Assembly (NCBI GenBank): GCA_017613435.1
Contig: JAGADU010000128.1
Location: 1 to 35,585 of the forward strand
Direction: 5' to 3'
Origin: Lachnospiraceae bacterium
Lineage (GTDB): Bacteria; Bacillota; Clostridia; Lachnospirales; Lachnospiraceae
DNA length: 35,585 bases
Positions within the stretch are counted from its first letter, which is position 1. Each line of letters begins with the position of its first letter. Below the pieces are notes generated by a model that saw only the letters and a program-made list of their open reading frames with translations, was not told the origin of the DNA and did no database searches. Of the stretch, positions 22,251 through 30,564 are shown piece after piece. The position numbers were made by a program, and so were the translations under genes.

Positions 22251-24176
22251 ATGAACAAAAAGCAAAAGAGAATGACAATAAGAATAATCGTATCAGCTCT
22301 CCTGGTTGCTTCTCTCTTCGTCCTTAACAGATTTTTGGGACCGAAAGATGACGGCACCACAGGGATTATACGAGAACCGTTTTGGTTTTTCTTTTTTATG
22401 ATTCCCTATATCATCATCGGATACGATATTTTAAAAAAGGCTTTTAAGGGCATTGTCAAGGGCAGACCCTTTGACGAGAATTTTTTGATGGCCGTTGCCA
22501 CAATAGGCGCTATCGCCATTGCGTTAATCAAAAGAAACGGAGATTATGTCGAAGCCATTGCCGTAATGCTTTTTTATCAGATCGGTGAACTTTTTCAAAG
22601 TTACGCGGTCGGCAAAAGCAGGAAAAACATCAGCAGTCTTATGGATATAAGACCGGATTACGCTAATATCGAAATTGACGGCAAAATCGAAAAAGTATCT
22701 CCGGACGAAATAGAAATATCGCAGATCATTACCGTTTTTCCCGGCGAAAAAATTCCATTGGACGGTATAATAACCGAAGGTGAGTCAACTTTAAACACAT
22801 CCGCGCTTACGGGGGAAAGTCTTCCGAGAGACGTTAAATCCGGTGATGAAATCATAAGCGGCTGTATCAATCTGACAGGCGTCTTAAAAATACAAACGAC
22901 GAAAGATTTTGGCGAATCCACGGTTTCCAAAATCCTCGAACTTGTCGAATCTTCTTCGTCGAACAAATCAAAATCCGAGGCTTTTATATCCAAATTCGCA
23001 AGAATTTACACACCGGTAGTCGTATTGTCTTCCGTCTGTCTTGCTGTGATTCCGCCTTTATTTTCGCTATTTTTAAAATTCCCTCCCATGTGGTCTGAAT
23101 GGATTTACAGGGCTCTTACGTTTTTGGTAATAAGCTGTCCCTGTGCTTTGGTCATAAGCATTCCGCTTTCTTTCTTTGCGGGTTTGGGCGGCGCAAGTCG
23201 CGAAGGAATACTCATAAAAGGCTCCAATTTCCTTGAAGCGCTTTCAAAGACAAAATACGTCGTATTCGACAAAACCGGTACGCTTACAAAGGGAGAATTC
23301 ATCGTAAACTGCATTCATCACAATACAATCGACGAAGAAGAACTTATAGAATATGCGGCATTGACTGAAAGCGCGTCTTCGCACCCTATAAGCATGAGTC
23401 TGAAAAACGCCTGTAAAAAGGAAATCGATACAACGCGTGTAAAAAACATTAAAGAGATTTCGGGTCACGGAGTAACTGCCGTGGTAGACGACAAATCAAT
23501 CGCGGCAGGTAACGAAAAACTCATGGAAAGCCTGGGACTTGAATACAAATCCTGCCACAAAAACGGAACGATTGTTCATATGGCGATTGAAGGCGATTAT
23601 GCCGGTCATATCGTTATATCCGACGAAATAAAAAACGAATCCGCAAAAGCGATTGAGAATCTTAAAAAATGCGGTGTGAAAAAGACCGTAATGCTTACGG
23701 GCGATTCGGCAAAAGTCGGCGAGGAAGTCGCCAAAGAATTAAATATGGACGAAGTTTACGGAAATCTTCTTCCCTCCGACAAAGTGGCCAAGGTTGAAGA
23801 ATTATTGAATAAAAAAGGAAAAAAGGAAATTCTTGCTTTTGTCGGCGACGGAATAAACGACGCACCGGTTCTCGCGAGAGCCGACTTAGGCATTGCGATG
23901 GGGGCCTTAGGTTCCGATGCGGCAATAGAAGCAGCCGATGTCGTGCTTATGGACGACAATCCTCAAAAGATTGCACAGGCAATTAAAATATCGCGAAAAT
24001 GCCTTCGAATCGTTTACGAAAACATATTCTTCGCATTAATTGTCAAATTCGCATGCCTCATACTCGGAGCTTTCGGTATCGCAAACATGTGGGTTGCGAT
24101 TTTCGCGGATGTCGGAGTGATGGTAATCGCGGTATTAAACGCAATAAGGGCTTTAAATACCAAAAACACTTTATAA
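22251..24176 (+). CDS. P1B-type heavy metal-transporting ATPase (Zn/Cd/Pb type)
   Basis: This 641-residue pump exports a soft metal ion using ATP. Motifs in order: TGES (187-190) in the actuator domain, the transport-site CPC (296-298) in VISCPCALV, phospho-acceptor Asp340 in DKTGTLT, the P1B-specific HP pair in SSHPIS, and MLTGDS and GDGINDAPVLARAD in the P domain. The last membrane helices carry a Lys in IVKFACLIL and an Asp in FADVGVMVIAVLNA, as in Zn/Cd/Pb pumps of the ZntA/CadA group, which argues against copper. It lacks an N-terminal metal-binding domain; that domain is encoded separately just upstream. The start at 22251 has GAGGT 6-10 bases before it; an ATG at 22239 is possible. Confidence 0.93.
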   Translation: MNKKQKRMTIRIIVSALLVASLFVLNRFLGPKDDGTTGIIREPFWFFFFMIPYIIIGYDILKKAFKGIVKGRPFDENFLMAVATIGAIAIALIKRNGDYVEAIAVMLFYQIGELFQSYAVGKSRKNISSLMDIRPDYANIEIDGKIEKVSPDEIEISQIITVFPGEKIPLDGIITEGESTLNTSALTGESLPRDVKSGDEIISGCINLTGVLKIQTTKDFGESTVSKILELVESSSSNKSKSEAFISKFARIYTPVVVLSSVCLAVIPPLFSLFLKFPPMWSEWIYRALTFLVISCPCALVISIPLSFFAGLGGASREGILIKGSNFLEALSKTKYVVFDKTGTLTKGEFIVNCIHHNTIDEEELIEYAALTESASSHPISMSLKNACKKEIDTTRVKNIKEISGHGVTAVVDDKSIAAGNEKLMESLGLEYKSCHKNGTIVHMAIEGDYAGHIVISDEIKNESAKAIENLKKCGVKKTVMLTGDSAKVGEEVAKELNMDEVYGNLLPSDKVAKVEELLNKKGKKEILAFVGDGINDAPVLARADLGIAMGALGSDAAIEAADVVLMDDNPQKIAQAIKISRKCLRIVYENIFFALIVKFACLILGAFGIANMWVAIFADVGVMVIAVLNAIRALNTKNTL

Positions 24177-24178
24177 AA

Positions 24179-24205
24179 AAAGCAAAGACATTTTGTCTTT
24201 GCTTT
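24179..24205. terminator. Bidirectional intrinsic terminator between the ATPase gene and rpe
   Basis: AAAGCAAAGACA (24179-24190) and TGTCTTTGCTTT (24194-24205) form a perfect 12-bp stem with a 3-base loop. It is followed by AATTTTTTATTTT on the plus strand and, on the minus strand, by a T-run (complement of 24175-24181). It serves the converging ATPase and rpe genes. Confidence 0.9.
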
Positions 24206-24211
24206 AATTTT

Positions 24212-24865
24212 TTATTTTAAAATATCAAGATACATCTTTGTTGCTTTTGCGGGATCGTGGTTGAATATCGAAGAACCCATTACAAATACGTTCGCTCCCG
24301 CTTCTTTGGCGGTTATTATGGTCTCTTCGTTAATTCCGCCGTCCACTTCCACGTCGATATCAAGTCCGCGTCTTTCGGCTTCCTGTCTTATCGCACGGAT
24401 TTTATCCGTACATTTGTCGATATAATGCTGAGCTCCCGCACCCGGATTGACGGTCATCACAAGTACCTGTTTTACCAGATCAAGGTAAGGGAAAACATCT
24501 TCAACCGGAGTGTTCGGACTTAAAGTAATCGAAGGAATCATTCCGAGTTCCTTTATCTTTTTTAAATCCGATGCGGGATCTTTCATCGCTTCCACGTGAA
24601 CGGTAAGAATCTGCGCTCCCGCTTCTTTGAATTTTTCGAAATATCTTTCGGGATCGACTATCATAAGATGAACGTCGAGAATGAGTTCGGTATTACCCTT
24701 AATGCATTCAAGAACCGGAATGCCGAATGAAATATTCGGAACGAACATTCCGTCCATAACGTCAAAATGAAGGTATTTTGCGCCTGCATCCTCAACCTGC
24801 TTTATCTGATTTTTCAAATCAAGAAAATCGGCCGAAAGAATGGACGGAGCCAAAATGTAATTCAT
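24212..24865 (-). CDS. rpe: Ribulose-phosphate 3-epimerase
   Basis: This 217-residue TIM barrel interconverts ribulose 5-phosphate and xylulose 5-phosphate in the pentose phosphate pathway. It has the family start ILAPSILSADFLDL, the metal/catalytic segment HFDVMDGMFVPNISFG, DVHLMI, and the phosphate-binding EVDGGI and GSSIF. The usual VNPGFGGQ loop reads VNPGAGAQ, a small departure. The start at 24865 has GAGAGG upstream and gives the standard N-terminus; a frame from 24883 would overlap rsgA. It is the last gene of the priA operon, where rpe commonly follows rsgA in Clostridia, and ends at a bidirectional terminator. Confidence 0.95.
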   Translation of the reverse strand: MNYILAPSILSADFLDLKNQIKQVEDAGAKYLHFDVMDGMFVPNISFGIPVLECIKGNTELILDVHLMIVDPERYFEKFKEAGAQILTVHVEAMKDPASDLKKIKELGMIPSITLSPNTPVEDVFPYLDLVKQVLVMTVNPGAGAQHYIDKCTDKIRAIRQEAERRGLDIDVEVDGGINEETIITAKEAGANVFVMGSSIFNHDPAKATKMYLDILK

Positions 24866-24879
24866 GTATAAACCTCTCG

Positions 24880-25770
24880 TCAAAATCTGTAATCTTTTTT
24901 GATTTCGGATATAATTTTCAGATAATTCTCATATCTTTCCGAAGAAATAATGCCTTCTTCGACTGCTTTTTTTACGCCGCATTCGGGCTCTTTGTCATGA
25001 AGACAGGCATTGAATCTGCATTTGTCGGTATAGGGCAGAAATTCCGGATAATAATCGGAAGCCCTCTCCTGCTCATGGAGCTTTGGCAGGTAAAACGACG
25101 AAAACCCGGGAGTATCGAGTATAAACGATTCCTCGCCTTCCACATCGAATTCAAACAATTCGGTATGTCTGGTCGTATGTTTTCCTCTTTGGGTTTTCTT
25201 TGAAATCTCGCCGGTCTCCATAATGCTTTCACCGACGATCGCGTTTATCAGGGTCGATTTTCCGACTCCGCTCGGTCCGGCCACCGCGGTGGTCTTTCCT
25301 TTTAGGAGGTTTCTTACCGTATCGACATTTATGTTTTCCTTGGCGCTCGTAAAAATGAGCGGAGCGTCAAAGCCCTTGTATATCCTTTTAACTTCCTCTT
25401 TGTCGGAAGAATCCAAATCCTCTTTGTTGAAAATGAGAATCGGTTTAAGTCGCTCATGCATTATGAAGAAAAGGAATTTATCCAAAAGATAAAAATTCGG
25501 CTTCGGATTGCTTAGCGCAAAAATGATGAGCATCTGATCGATATTGCTTACCGCGGGACGAATAAGTTCGTTTTCTCTCGGAAGAATATCGAGAACGCTT
25601 CCCTCTTTGGTTTCTTCGTCGATAACTTCGATTTTGCAATTATCTCCGACAAGGGGCTTGATTTTCCGATCCCTTAATTTACCCTGACCGCGACAGGTAT
25701 AAACATTGGCGTTTTCATAGGAATATACGTAATAAAATCCGGATATTCCCTTAATAATCTTACCGGTCAT
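24880..25770 (-). CDS. rsgA: Ribosome small-subunit-dependent GTPase A
   Basis: This 296-residue protein assists late maturation of the 30S subunit. It has an N-terminal OB fold (about 1-65) and the circularly permuted G domain that marks the family: G4 NKED (115-118) comes first, then the P-loop GPSGVGKST (165-173), the switch region TQRGKHTTRHTE and G3 DTPGFS (219-224). The C-terminal zinc site is Cys251, Cys256, His258 and Cys264. Its start overlaps the prkC stop by one base (TAATG), so the two are translationally coupled. In Bacillus the homologue (YloQ/CpgA) is a substrate of PrkC, which fits the gene order. Confidence 0.97.
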   Translation of the reverse strand: MTGKIIKGISGFYYVYSYENANVYTCRGQGKLRDRKIKPLVGDNCKIEVIDEETKEGSVLDILPRENELIRPAVSNIDQMLIIFALSNPKPNFYLLDKFLFFIMHERLKPILIFNKEDLDSSDKEEVKRIYKGFDAPLIFTSAKENINVDTVRNLLKGKTTAVAGPSGVGKSTLINAIVGESIMETGEISKKTQRGKHTTRHTELFEFDVEGEESFILDTPGFSSFYLPKLHEQERASDYYPEFLPYTDKCRFNACLHDKEPECGVKKAVEEGIISSERYENYLKIISEIKKDYRF

Positions 25771-28049
25771 TATTCAAAATCCACTTCGCGTCTTTCGACA
25801 TCCTGAACGGGAACGCTTATTACCGTAACATTTCCGTTTTCGTCAACGGACTCTTCTGTTTTGGTCTTTGTATATGTGATTTCCAATACACCCTTTGAAG
25901 CACCGTAAATCTGGTTGATGTTAAGGGGGTAGGGGAAAGTAACTCCGCTTTGATTGAAAAGTTCCGTACCGTCGAGCGTTTTGAGAACTATAGTAGCCGT
26001 ACCGCCGCTGTAATCCGAAGGGGCATTAACCATGACATTGCATGTATAATACCTGGGCTCGGGTCCGAGGCTTATGGTTATCGATACTTCGGTACCCTCT
26101 TTTACGACGGCATCCGCGGTATAACTCTGTCCGCAGACTTTACCTTTTTCAACCGAATTGGAATAATCCGGAGAAACGTTGGTTACGCTCATTCCGAGGC
26201 TTTCCACGATTGCTCTTGCTTCCTCCTCGGTTTTGCCGGTCAAATCGGGCATTTTGCTCTTTTCCTTGCCGGAACCGTCACTTATAACAAGAATAACGCT
26301 TTCGTCATGGCTCCAGTTGCTTCCGCCCTCGGGAGTCTGTGAAATGATTTTTCCTTTGGCAACCGATTCGCTCTTTTCGAAATGCTTTTCGACCTTGTAG
26401 CCTTCGGCTTCGAGTTTTGCGGTGGCTTCCGCTTCGGTAAGCGATGAAACGTCGGGAACTTTGACACCGTCTTCGGCCATGCTGACATAAACGGTAATCT
26501 TCGACCCTTCTTCTACATTGCTTCCGCCCGAAGGATCGGTTTTTATAACTCTGTTGGGCGACATATTGTCGTTCTTTTCGTATTTGATTTCAACTTCAAA
26601 CAAACGGCTCTCGAGAGTTTTTTGCGCTTCCGATATCGCCATATTGTTGACTACCGGAACATTGATGAATTTGACCTTATCCTCTTTGTCGGAGAATATT
26701 CCCAAAGCTTTGCCCAAAAGAATAAGCAAAAGAATTCCGATGGATACGGCAATTGCCACGATAGCAAAGGTCTTTATTTTCTCTGCCTGCTGTGACTGCT
26801 TTGAAGGCTTTCTCTTTACCGGAGCCTGCTGTTTGTAGGGATTGCTTGCCCCTTTGTTTTGCTGCGAAGGCTTTCCCTGTTGCTGGGGCTTTCCCTGCTG
26901 TTGGCCTTTGCCCTGATTCTGAGGTCTTGCTCCCTGATTGTTCTTCGGTCTTTGAGGGTTCTTTTTTACGTTCTCCTGCTTGTTTACGGGTTTTTTGGCA
27001 CCCAAAGCAACTTCCGGCGAAGCTTCGTCGGTATTCTTGACGTTCCTCGGAAGAACGAGGGATTCATTTTTCTTTTTGACATTGTTTACGCGAACGAGTT
27101 CTTCTTTTGCGGGATTGGTCGCATCGGGTTGCTCCTCCGACATTCTCTTTTCGCGACGGTACATCGAATTCAGATTGGTCTTTGTGACGAAATTCTTTTC
27201 GTATGTATCGATTTTAACAAAGTTTTCGTTGGGCGAAATATAGGCCTTTTTAAGGTCTTCGATAACTTCGCTCATCTTCTGATATCTGCGGTCGGGACTC
27301 TTTTGAGTACATTTTAAGATAATCTGCTCTATACTGATGGGAATGTCTTCAACGTAAATACGGGGTGAAGGCATCTCTTCCTGAATATGTTTGATTGCGA
27401 TGGCAACGGTCGTGTCGCCGTTAAAAGGAACTCTTCCCGTAACCATTTCAAAAAGCGTGATACCCAAAGAATAAATATCACTCTTTTCATCGGAAAAACC
27501 GCCTCTGGCCTGTTCGGGAGAAGTATAATGAACGCTTCCCATTACATTGCTGGAAATCGTATTTGAAGTTGTGGTTTTGGCAATACCGAAATCGGTAACT
27601 TTGACTTTGCCGTCCTTGGATATAATGACATTCTGGGGCTTGATATCCCTGTGAATGATTCCGTTGTTATGAGCAGCCTCGATACCCGAAGCGATGGGTA
27701 TGGCTATACTGATGCACTCGTTTATGGTGAGTCTCGATTTCTTTTCGATATACTGTTTTAAAGTATATCCGTCCACCAGTTCCATAACGATATAAGAAAT
27801 ACCGTTATCCTCTCCTACATCGTATACCGTAACGATATTTGGGTGCATGAGATTGGCAGCCGCTTCGGCCTCTCTTCTGAATTTAGCGACAAAATCCCTG
27901 TTTTCGGAAAATTCCTGTTTGAGAACCTTAACTGCTACGTTTCTGTTTAATTTATTATCTTTTGCTCTGTAAACATCTGACATTCCACCGGTGCCGATCA
28001 ATTCCTGAATCTCATATCGGCCGCCGATGACCATACCAATCTTTACCAT
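25770..28049 (-). CDS. prkC: PASTA-domain Ser/Thr protein kinase
   Basis: This 759-residue membrane kinase senses peptidoglycan fragments and controls wall growth and dormancy. The kinase domain (about 11-270) is complete: GTGGMSDVY loop, Lys41, HRDIKPQN (Asp135) and DFGIAK (Asp153), with an activation loop rich in Thr/Ser. A long juxtamembrane linker (about 275-425) contains a Q/G/K-rich tract (about 370-400) and is probably disordered. The membrane helix is at about 427-450. Outside are three PASTA repeats (about 459-655), then an additional beta-rich domain of about 100 residues that standard PrkC lacks or varies in. PrpC is encoded 13 bases upstream and reverses its phosphorylation. Confidence 0.96.
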   Translation of the reverse strand: MVKIGMVIGGRYEIQELIGTGGMSDVYRAKDNKLNRNVAVKVLKQEFSENRDFVAKFRREAEAAANLMHPNIVTVYDVGEDNGISYIVMELVDGYTLKQYIEKKSRLTINECISIAIPIASGIEAAHNNGIIHRDIKPQNVIISKDGKVKVTDFGIAKTTTSNTISSNVMGSVHYTSPEQARGGFSDEKSDIYSLGITLFEMVTGRVPFNGDTTVAIAIKHIQEEMPSPRIYVEDIPISIEQIILKCTQKSPDRRYQKMSEVIEDLKKAYISPNENFVKIDTYEKNFVTKTNLNSMYRREKRMSEEQPDATNPAKEELVRVNNVKKKNESLVLPRNVKNTDEASPEVALGAKKPVNKQENVKKNPQRPKNNQGARPQNQGKGQQQGKPQQQGKPSQQNKGASNPYKQQAPVKRKPSKQSQQAEKIKTFAIVAIAVSIGILLLILLGKALGIFSDKEDKVKFINVPVVNNMAISEAQKTLESRLFEVEIKYEKNDNMSPNRVIKTDPSGGSNVEEGSKITVYVSMAEDGVKVPDVSSLTEAEATAKLEAEGYKVEKHFEKSESVAKGKIISQTPEGGSNWSHDESVILVISDGSGKEKSKMPDLTGKTEEEARAIVESLGMSVTNVSPDYSNSVEKGKVCGQSYTADAVVKEGTEVSITISLGPEPRYYTCNVMVNAPSDYSGGTATIVLKTLDGTELFNQSGVTFPYPLNINQIYGASKGVLEITYTKTKTEESVDENGNVTVISVPVQDVERREVDFE

Positions 28050-28062
28050 ATAAACCTCATTC

Positions 28063-28797
28063 CTATTGCTCGTATCCTATCAATACTACGGATATATTAT
28101 CGCTGCCGCCGTTATTGTTGGCCTGCGCTATAAGCGCCGTTGCAGCTTCCTCAAGATTCTCCTTGGATCTTATGGTCTCAAGGATATCTTTATCTTCGAT
28201 CATATTGCTGAGTCCGTCAGAACACATAAGGATGATATCCTTATCTTTAAGCGGAACTTCAAAGAAATCAATATTTACGTTGCCTGTTGCACCAATTGCT
28301 CTCGTAATAATATTTTTATCGGGGTGATTCCTTGCACTTACACGATCGATTCCGCCCATGCGTACCATCTCTTCAACCAGCGAATGATCTCTGGTGATCT
28401 GAGTGATGGCATCATCTTCGGAAATGATATAAAGACGTGAATCGCCCACATTGGCAACGGTAAGTACATCTTTCGAGATCGTTGCGAGTACAGCCGTAGT
28501 ACCCATTCCGACCATGTTGACGTCTTCCATTGCTTTTCTTCTTATTCTTGTATTAGCCTCGTTAATGGCATCCGAAATGGCGGTGATCATCTTCTTGCCG
28601 CGGCTTTTTGAACACATTTCGATAATGGTCTCCACTGCGCACTTCGAAGCATAATCCCCCGCTTTGTGTCCGCCCATTCCGTCCGCAACCAGAAAAAGAT
28701 TATCCAGTGCGCCGAGCGGATAAACAGAAGTAAATACAAAATCCTGATTCAATTGTCTGAGTTTACCAATATCGGTTTTGGATACAGCCTGTATCAC
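28063..28797 (-). CDS. prpC: PP2C-type Ser/Thr protein phosphatase
   Basis: This 244-residue metal-dependent phosphatase has the bacterial PP2C motifs: a start with GKLRQLNQD (11-19), VADGMGGHKAGDYAS (37-51) with metal-binding Asp39, ANVGDSRLY, CSDGLSNM and the late GGSDNISVVL. It is cytoplasmic and removes phosphate from PrkC and its substrates. It overlaps the end of rlmN by 4 bases (ATGA), an arrangement conserved in many Firmicutes. Confidence 0.96.
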   Translation of the reverse strand: MIQAVSKTDIGKLRQLNQDFVFTSVYPLGALDNLFLVADGMGGHKAGDYASKCAVETIIEMCSKSRGKKMITAISDAINEANTRIRRKAMEDVNMVGMGTTAVLATISKDVLTVANVGDSRLYIISEDDAITQITRDHSLVEEMVRMGGIDRVSARNHPDKNIITRAIGATGNVNIDFFEVPLKDKDIILMCSDGLSNMIEDKDILETIRSKENLEEAATALIAQANNNGGSDNISVVLIGYEQ

Positions 28798-29840
28798 TTC
28801 TGAACCCCCGAGGTTTCTTCATTGTGCGTACGTCTTAACTGTCCGCATGCACCGTCGATATCCCGACCCATTTCCCTTCTAATAGTAACATTTATGCCGT
28901 TTTTTTCAAGTTTATTTTGAAATGCAAAGATTCTGGCTTTGTCCGATCTTTTGTAATCTCGTTCTTTTACGGGATTTACCGGAATCAGATTGACATGACC
29001 GTTATGGCCTTTAAGAAGTCTTATCAGTTCCTCGGCCTCTTTGTCATTGTCGTTAACGCCCGAAACAAGAGCATATTCGAAACTTATACGTCTCTTCGTC
29101 TTCTCAAAATAATAATCGCAGGCCGCCAGACATTCCTCTACGGAATAGCTGTTGGCTATAGGCATAAGTTCTCTTCTTTTCTCATCATTTGGCGCATGTA
29201 ACGAAAGCGCCAGTGTTATCTGCAGATTTTCATCAGCCAGTTTTTTAATGCCGGGTACAATCCCACAAGTCGATACTGTAACATTTCTTTGTGAAATATT
29301 CAAGCCTTCCTCACAAGTTAAAAGTTTAACAAACTTTACCACATTGTCATAATTGTCCATGGGCTCGCCCATTCCCATTACAACAACGTTGGATACTCTC
29401 TCGCCCGTTATTCTTGTGATCTCATATATCTGCTCAAGCATTTCGGCAGATGAAAGGCTTCTTACAAGTCCGTCGATGGTCGATGCGCAGAATCTGCAGC
29501 CCATGCGGCATCCTATCTGTGATGAAATGCATACGGAATTGCCGTGATGATACTGCATCCATACGCTTTCTATATAATTACCGTCCGAAGTCTCGAATAA
29601 GAACTTCTTTGTCGAATCGATCTTGGATTCGCTGACCCTTACGGTTTTAAGCTTTGTTAAAATATAGTTTTCTTTAAGCTTCTCTCTTAATGATGCGGGG
29701 ATATTGCTCATTTCGTCAAAATCATTGACCAGTTTGACATGAAGCCACTCATAAATCTGCTTTGCTCTGTACTTTGGTTCTTTAAGAGCAATGAGTTCAT
29801 CCTGTAATTCAGTTAATGATCTGCTTTTTATTTCATCCAT
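28794..29840 (-). CDS. rlmN: 23S rRNA (adenine-2503-C2) methyltransferase
   Basis: This 348-residue radical SAM enzyme methylates A2503 of 23S rRNA and A37 of some tRNAs. The cluster-binding motif is Cys111-x3-Cys115-x2-Cys118 (CRMGCRFC), and the resolving Cys of the dual-Cys mechanism lies near the C-terminus, at about residue 332 in GACGQL. The GMGEPMDN motif that contacts SAM and the N-terminal RNA-binding domain (about 1-90) are present. The tail after Cys332 is short, as expected. It starts 10 bases after the stop of the small lipoprotein gene. Resistance enzyme Cfr is a relative, but length, motifs and operon setting fit housekeeping RlmN. Confidence 0.96.
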   Translation of the reverse strand: MDEIKSRSLTELQDELIALKEPKYRAKQIYEWLHVKLVNDFDEMSNIPASLREKLKENYILTKLKTVRVSESKIDSTKKFLFETSDGNYIESVWMQYHHGNSVCISSQIGCRMGCRFCASTIDGLVRSLSSAEMLEQIYEITRITGERVSNVVVMGMGEPMDNYDNVVKFVKLLTCEEGLNISQRNVTVSTCGIVPGIKKLADENLQITLALSLHAPNDEKRRELMPIANSYSVEECLAACDYYFEKTKRRISFEYALVSGVNDNDKEAEELIRLLKGHNGHVNLIPVNPVKERDYKRSDKARIFAFQNKLEKNGINVTIRREMGRDIDGACGQLRRTHNEETSGVQK

Positions 29841-29850
29841 TTTATCTTCT

Positions 29851-30546
29851 TTACATTAATATGACTGCGTTATTTATCCATGTGTAATCACCGTTTGCAT
29901 CTTCAAGGAAATATATAATGGTCAGAAAAGGTTCTTCGTTTATACCCTTGAATTCCTGAGCCGAAAGAACCGCATGGTAAGTGCCTGTTCTGTCAGATGC
30001 ACTTCCTAAATAAATAAGCGGAACGTATTCATATAATGATGCATCCGGAGTAAAAGCCATAATGCTGTCAAAATCATTCTGGAGTGTTGCAGGGATATTA
30101 TAATTTGCCGGCATGGTCCACCTCTGCTTCGATTTGTTGAATTCAACATATTGATCGTCCATGGAAGCGGGAATATCCAGATAGTCCAGACTTGATATCC
30201 ACTGCTTGGAATCCGATACGGTAACCAGAGCCCAGTGCATGTTTTTCGTTCCATTTTCGCTCACTCTGCAGATATATGTATCATAGCCTTCTAATTTGCC
30301 CCTTATATCATCGGTATAAATAATGGGAACTATGCAGGCTTTCTCTTCATCCGTAAGACAATTTTCAAAATCGGAATAAAGCTCATCCGTTACCGTCATC
30401 TTCTCAGCATACTCTCTGTATTTTGCAACCTTATTAGCCTGAGCCGTGGCAGTGACAGTCGTAGTTTTTGTAAAAGGGAAGCATGCCGATAAGGAAATTG
30501 TTGATACGGCAATAAGAGCAATACTTATTAAACGCTTAATTTTCAC
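29851..30546 (-). CDS. Small lipoprotein of unknown function
   Basis: I do not recognise this 231-residue protein. It has a lipoprotein signal peptide (MKIKR, hydrophobic core, lipobox LSAC with Cys22), then a Thr/Ala-rich stretch (about 26-38) that could be a flexible tether. The mature part has many aromatic residues, a WALVTVSDSKQWISSL segment and a C-terminus with FLTIIYFLEDANGDYTW, looking like a small beta-rich domain. AGGAGG precedes the start. It lies inside the translation operon between rsmB and rlmN, where many Clostridia carry a zinc metallopeptidase or nothing. Its role there is unknown, and it may just share transcription. Confidence 0.8.
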   Translation of the reverse strand: MKIKRLISIALIAVSTISLSACFPFTKTTTVTATAQANKVAKYREYAEKMTVTDELYSDFENCLTDEEKACIVPIIYTDDIRGKLEGYDTYICRVSENGTKNMHWALVTVSDSKQWISSLDYLDIPASMDDQYVEFNKSKQRWTMPANYNIPATLQNDFDSIMAFTPDASLYEYVPLIYLGSASDRTGTYHAVLSAQEFKGINEEPFLTIIYFLEDANGDYTWINNAVILM

Positions 30547-30564
30547 CGGTACTCCCTCCTTTAC

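Noticed and set aside
26838..26970. Short tandem Gln/Gly/Lys codon repeats, looked at as a possible CRISPR or minisatellite.
   Set aside because: They are in frame inside the PrkC linker, irregular, and have no spacers; it is a low-complexity protein linker.
28794..29840. Cfr-type resistance methyltransferase instead of RlmN.
   Set aside because: Length, GMGEPMDN and setting in the fmt-rsmB-rlmN-prpC operon fit housekeeping RlmN.
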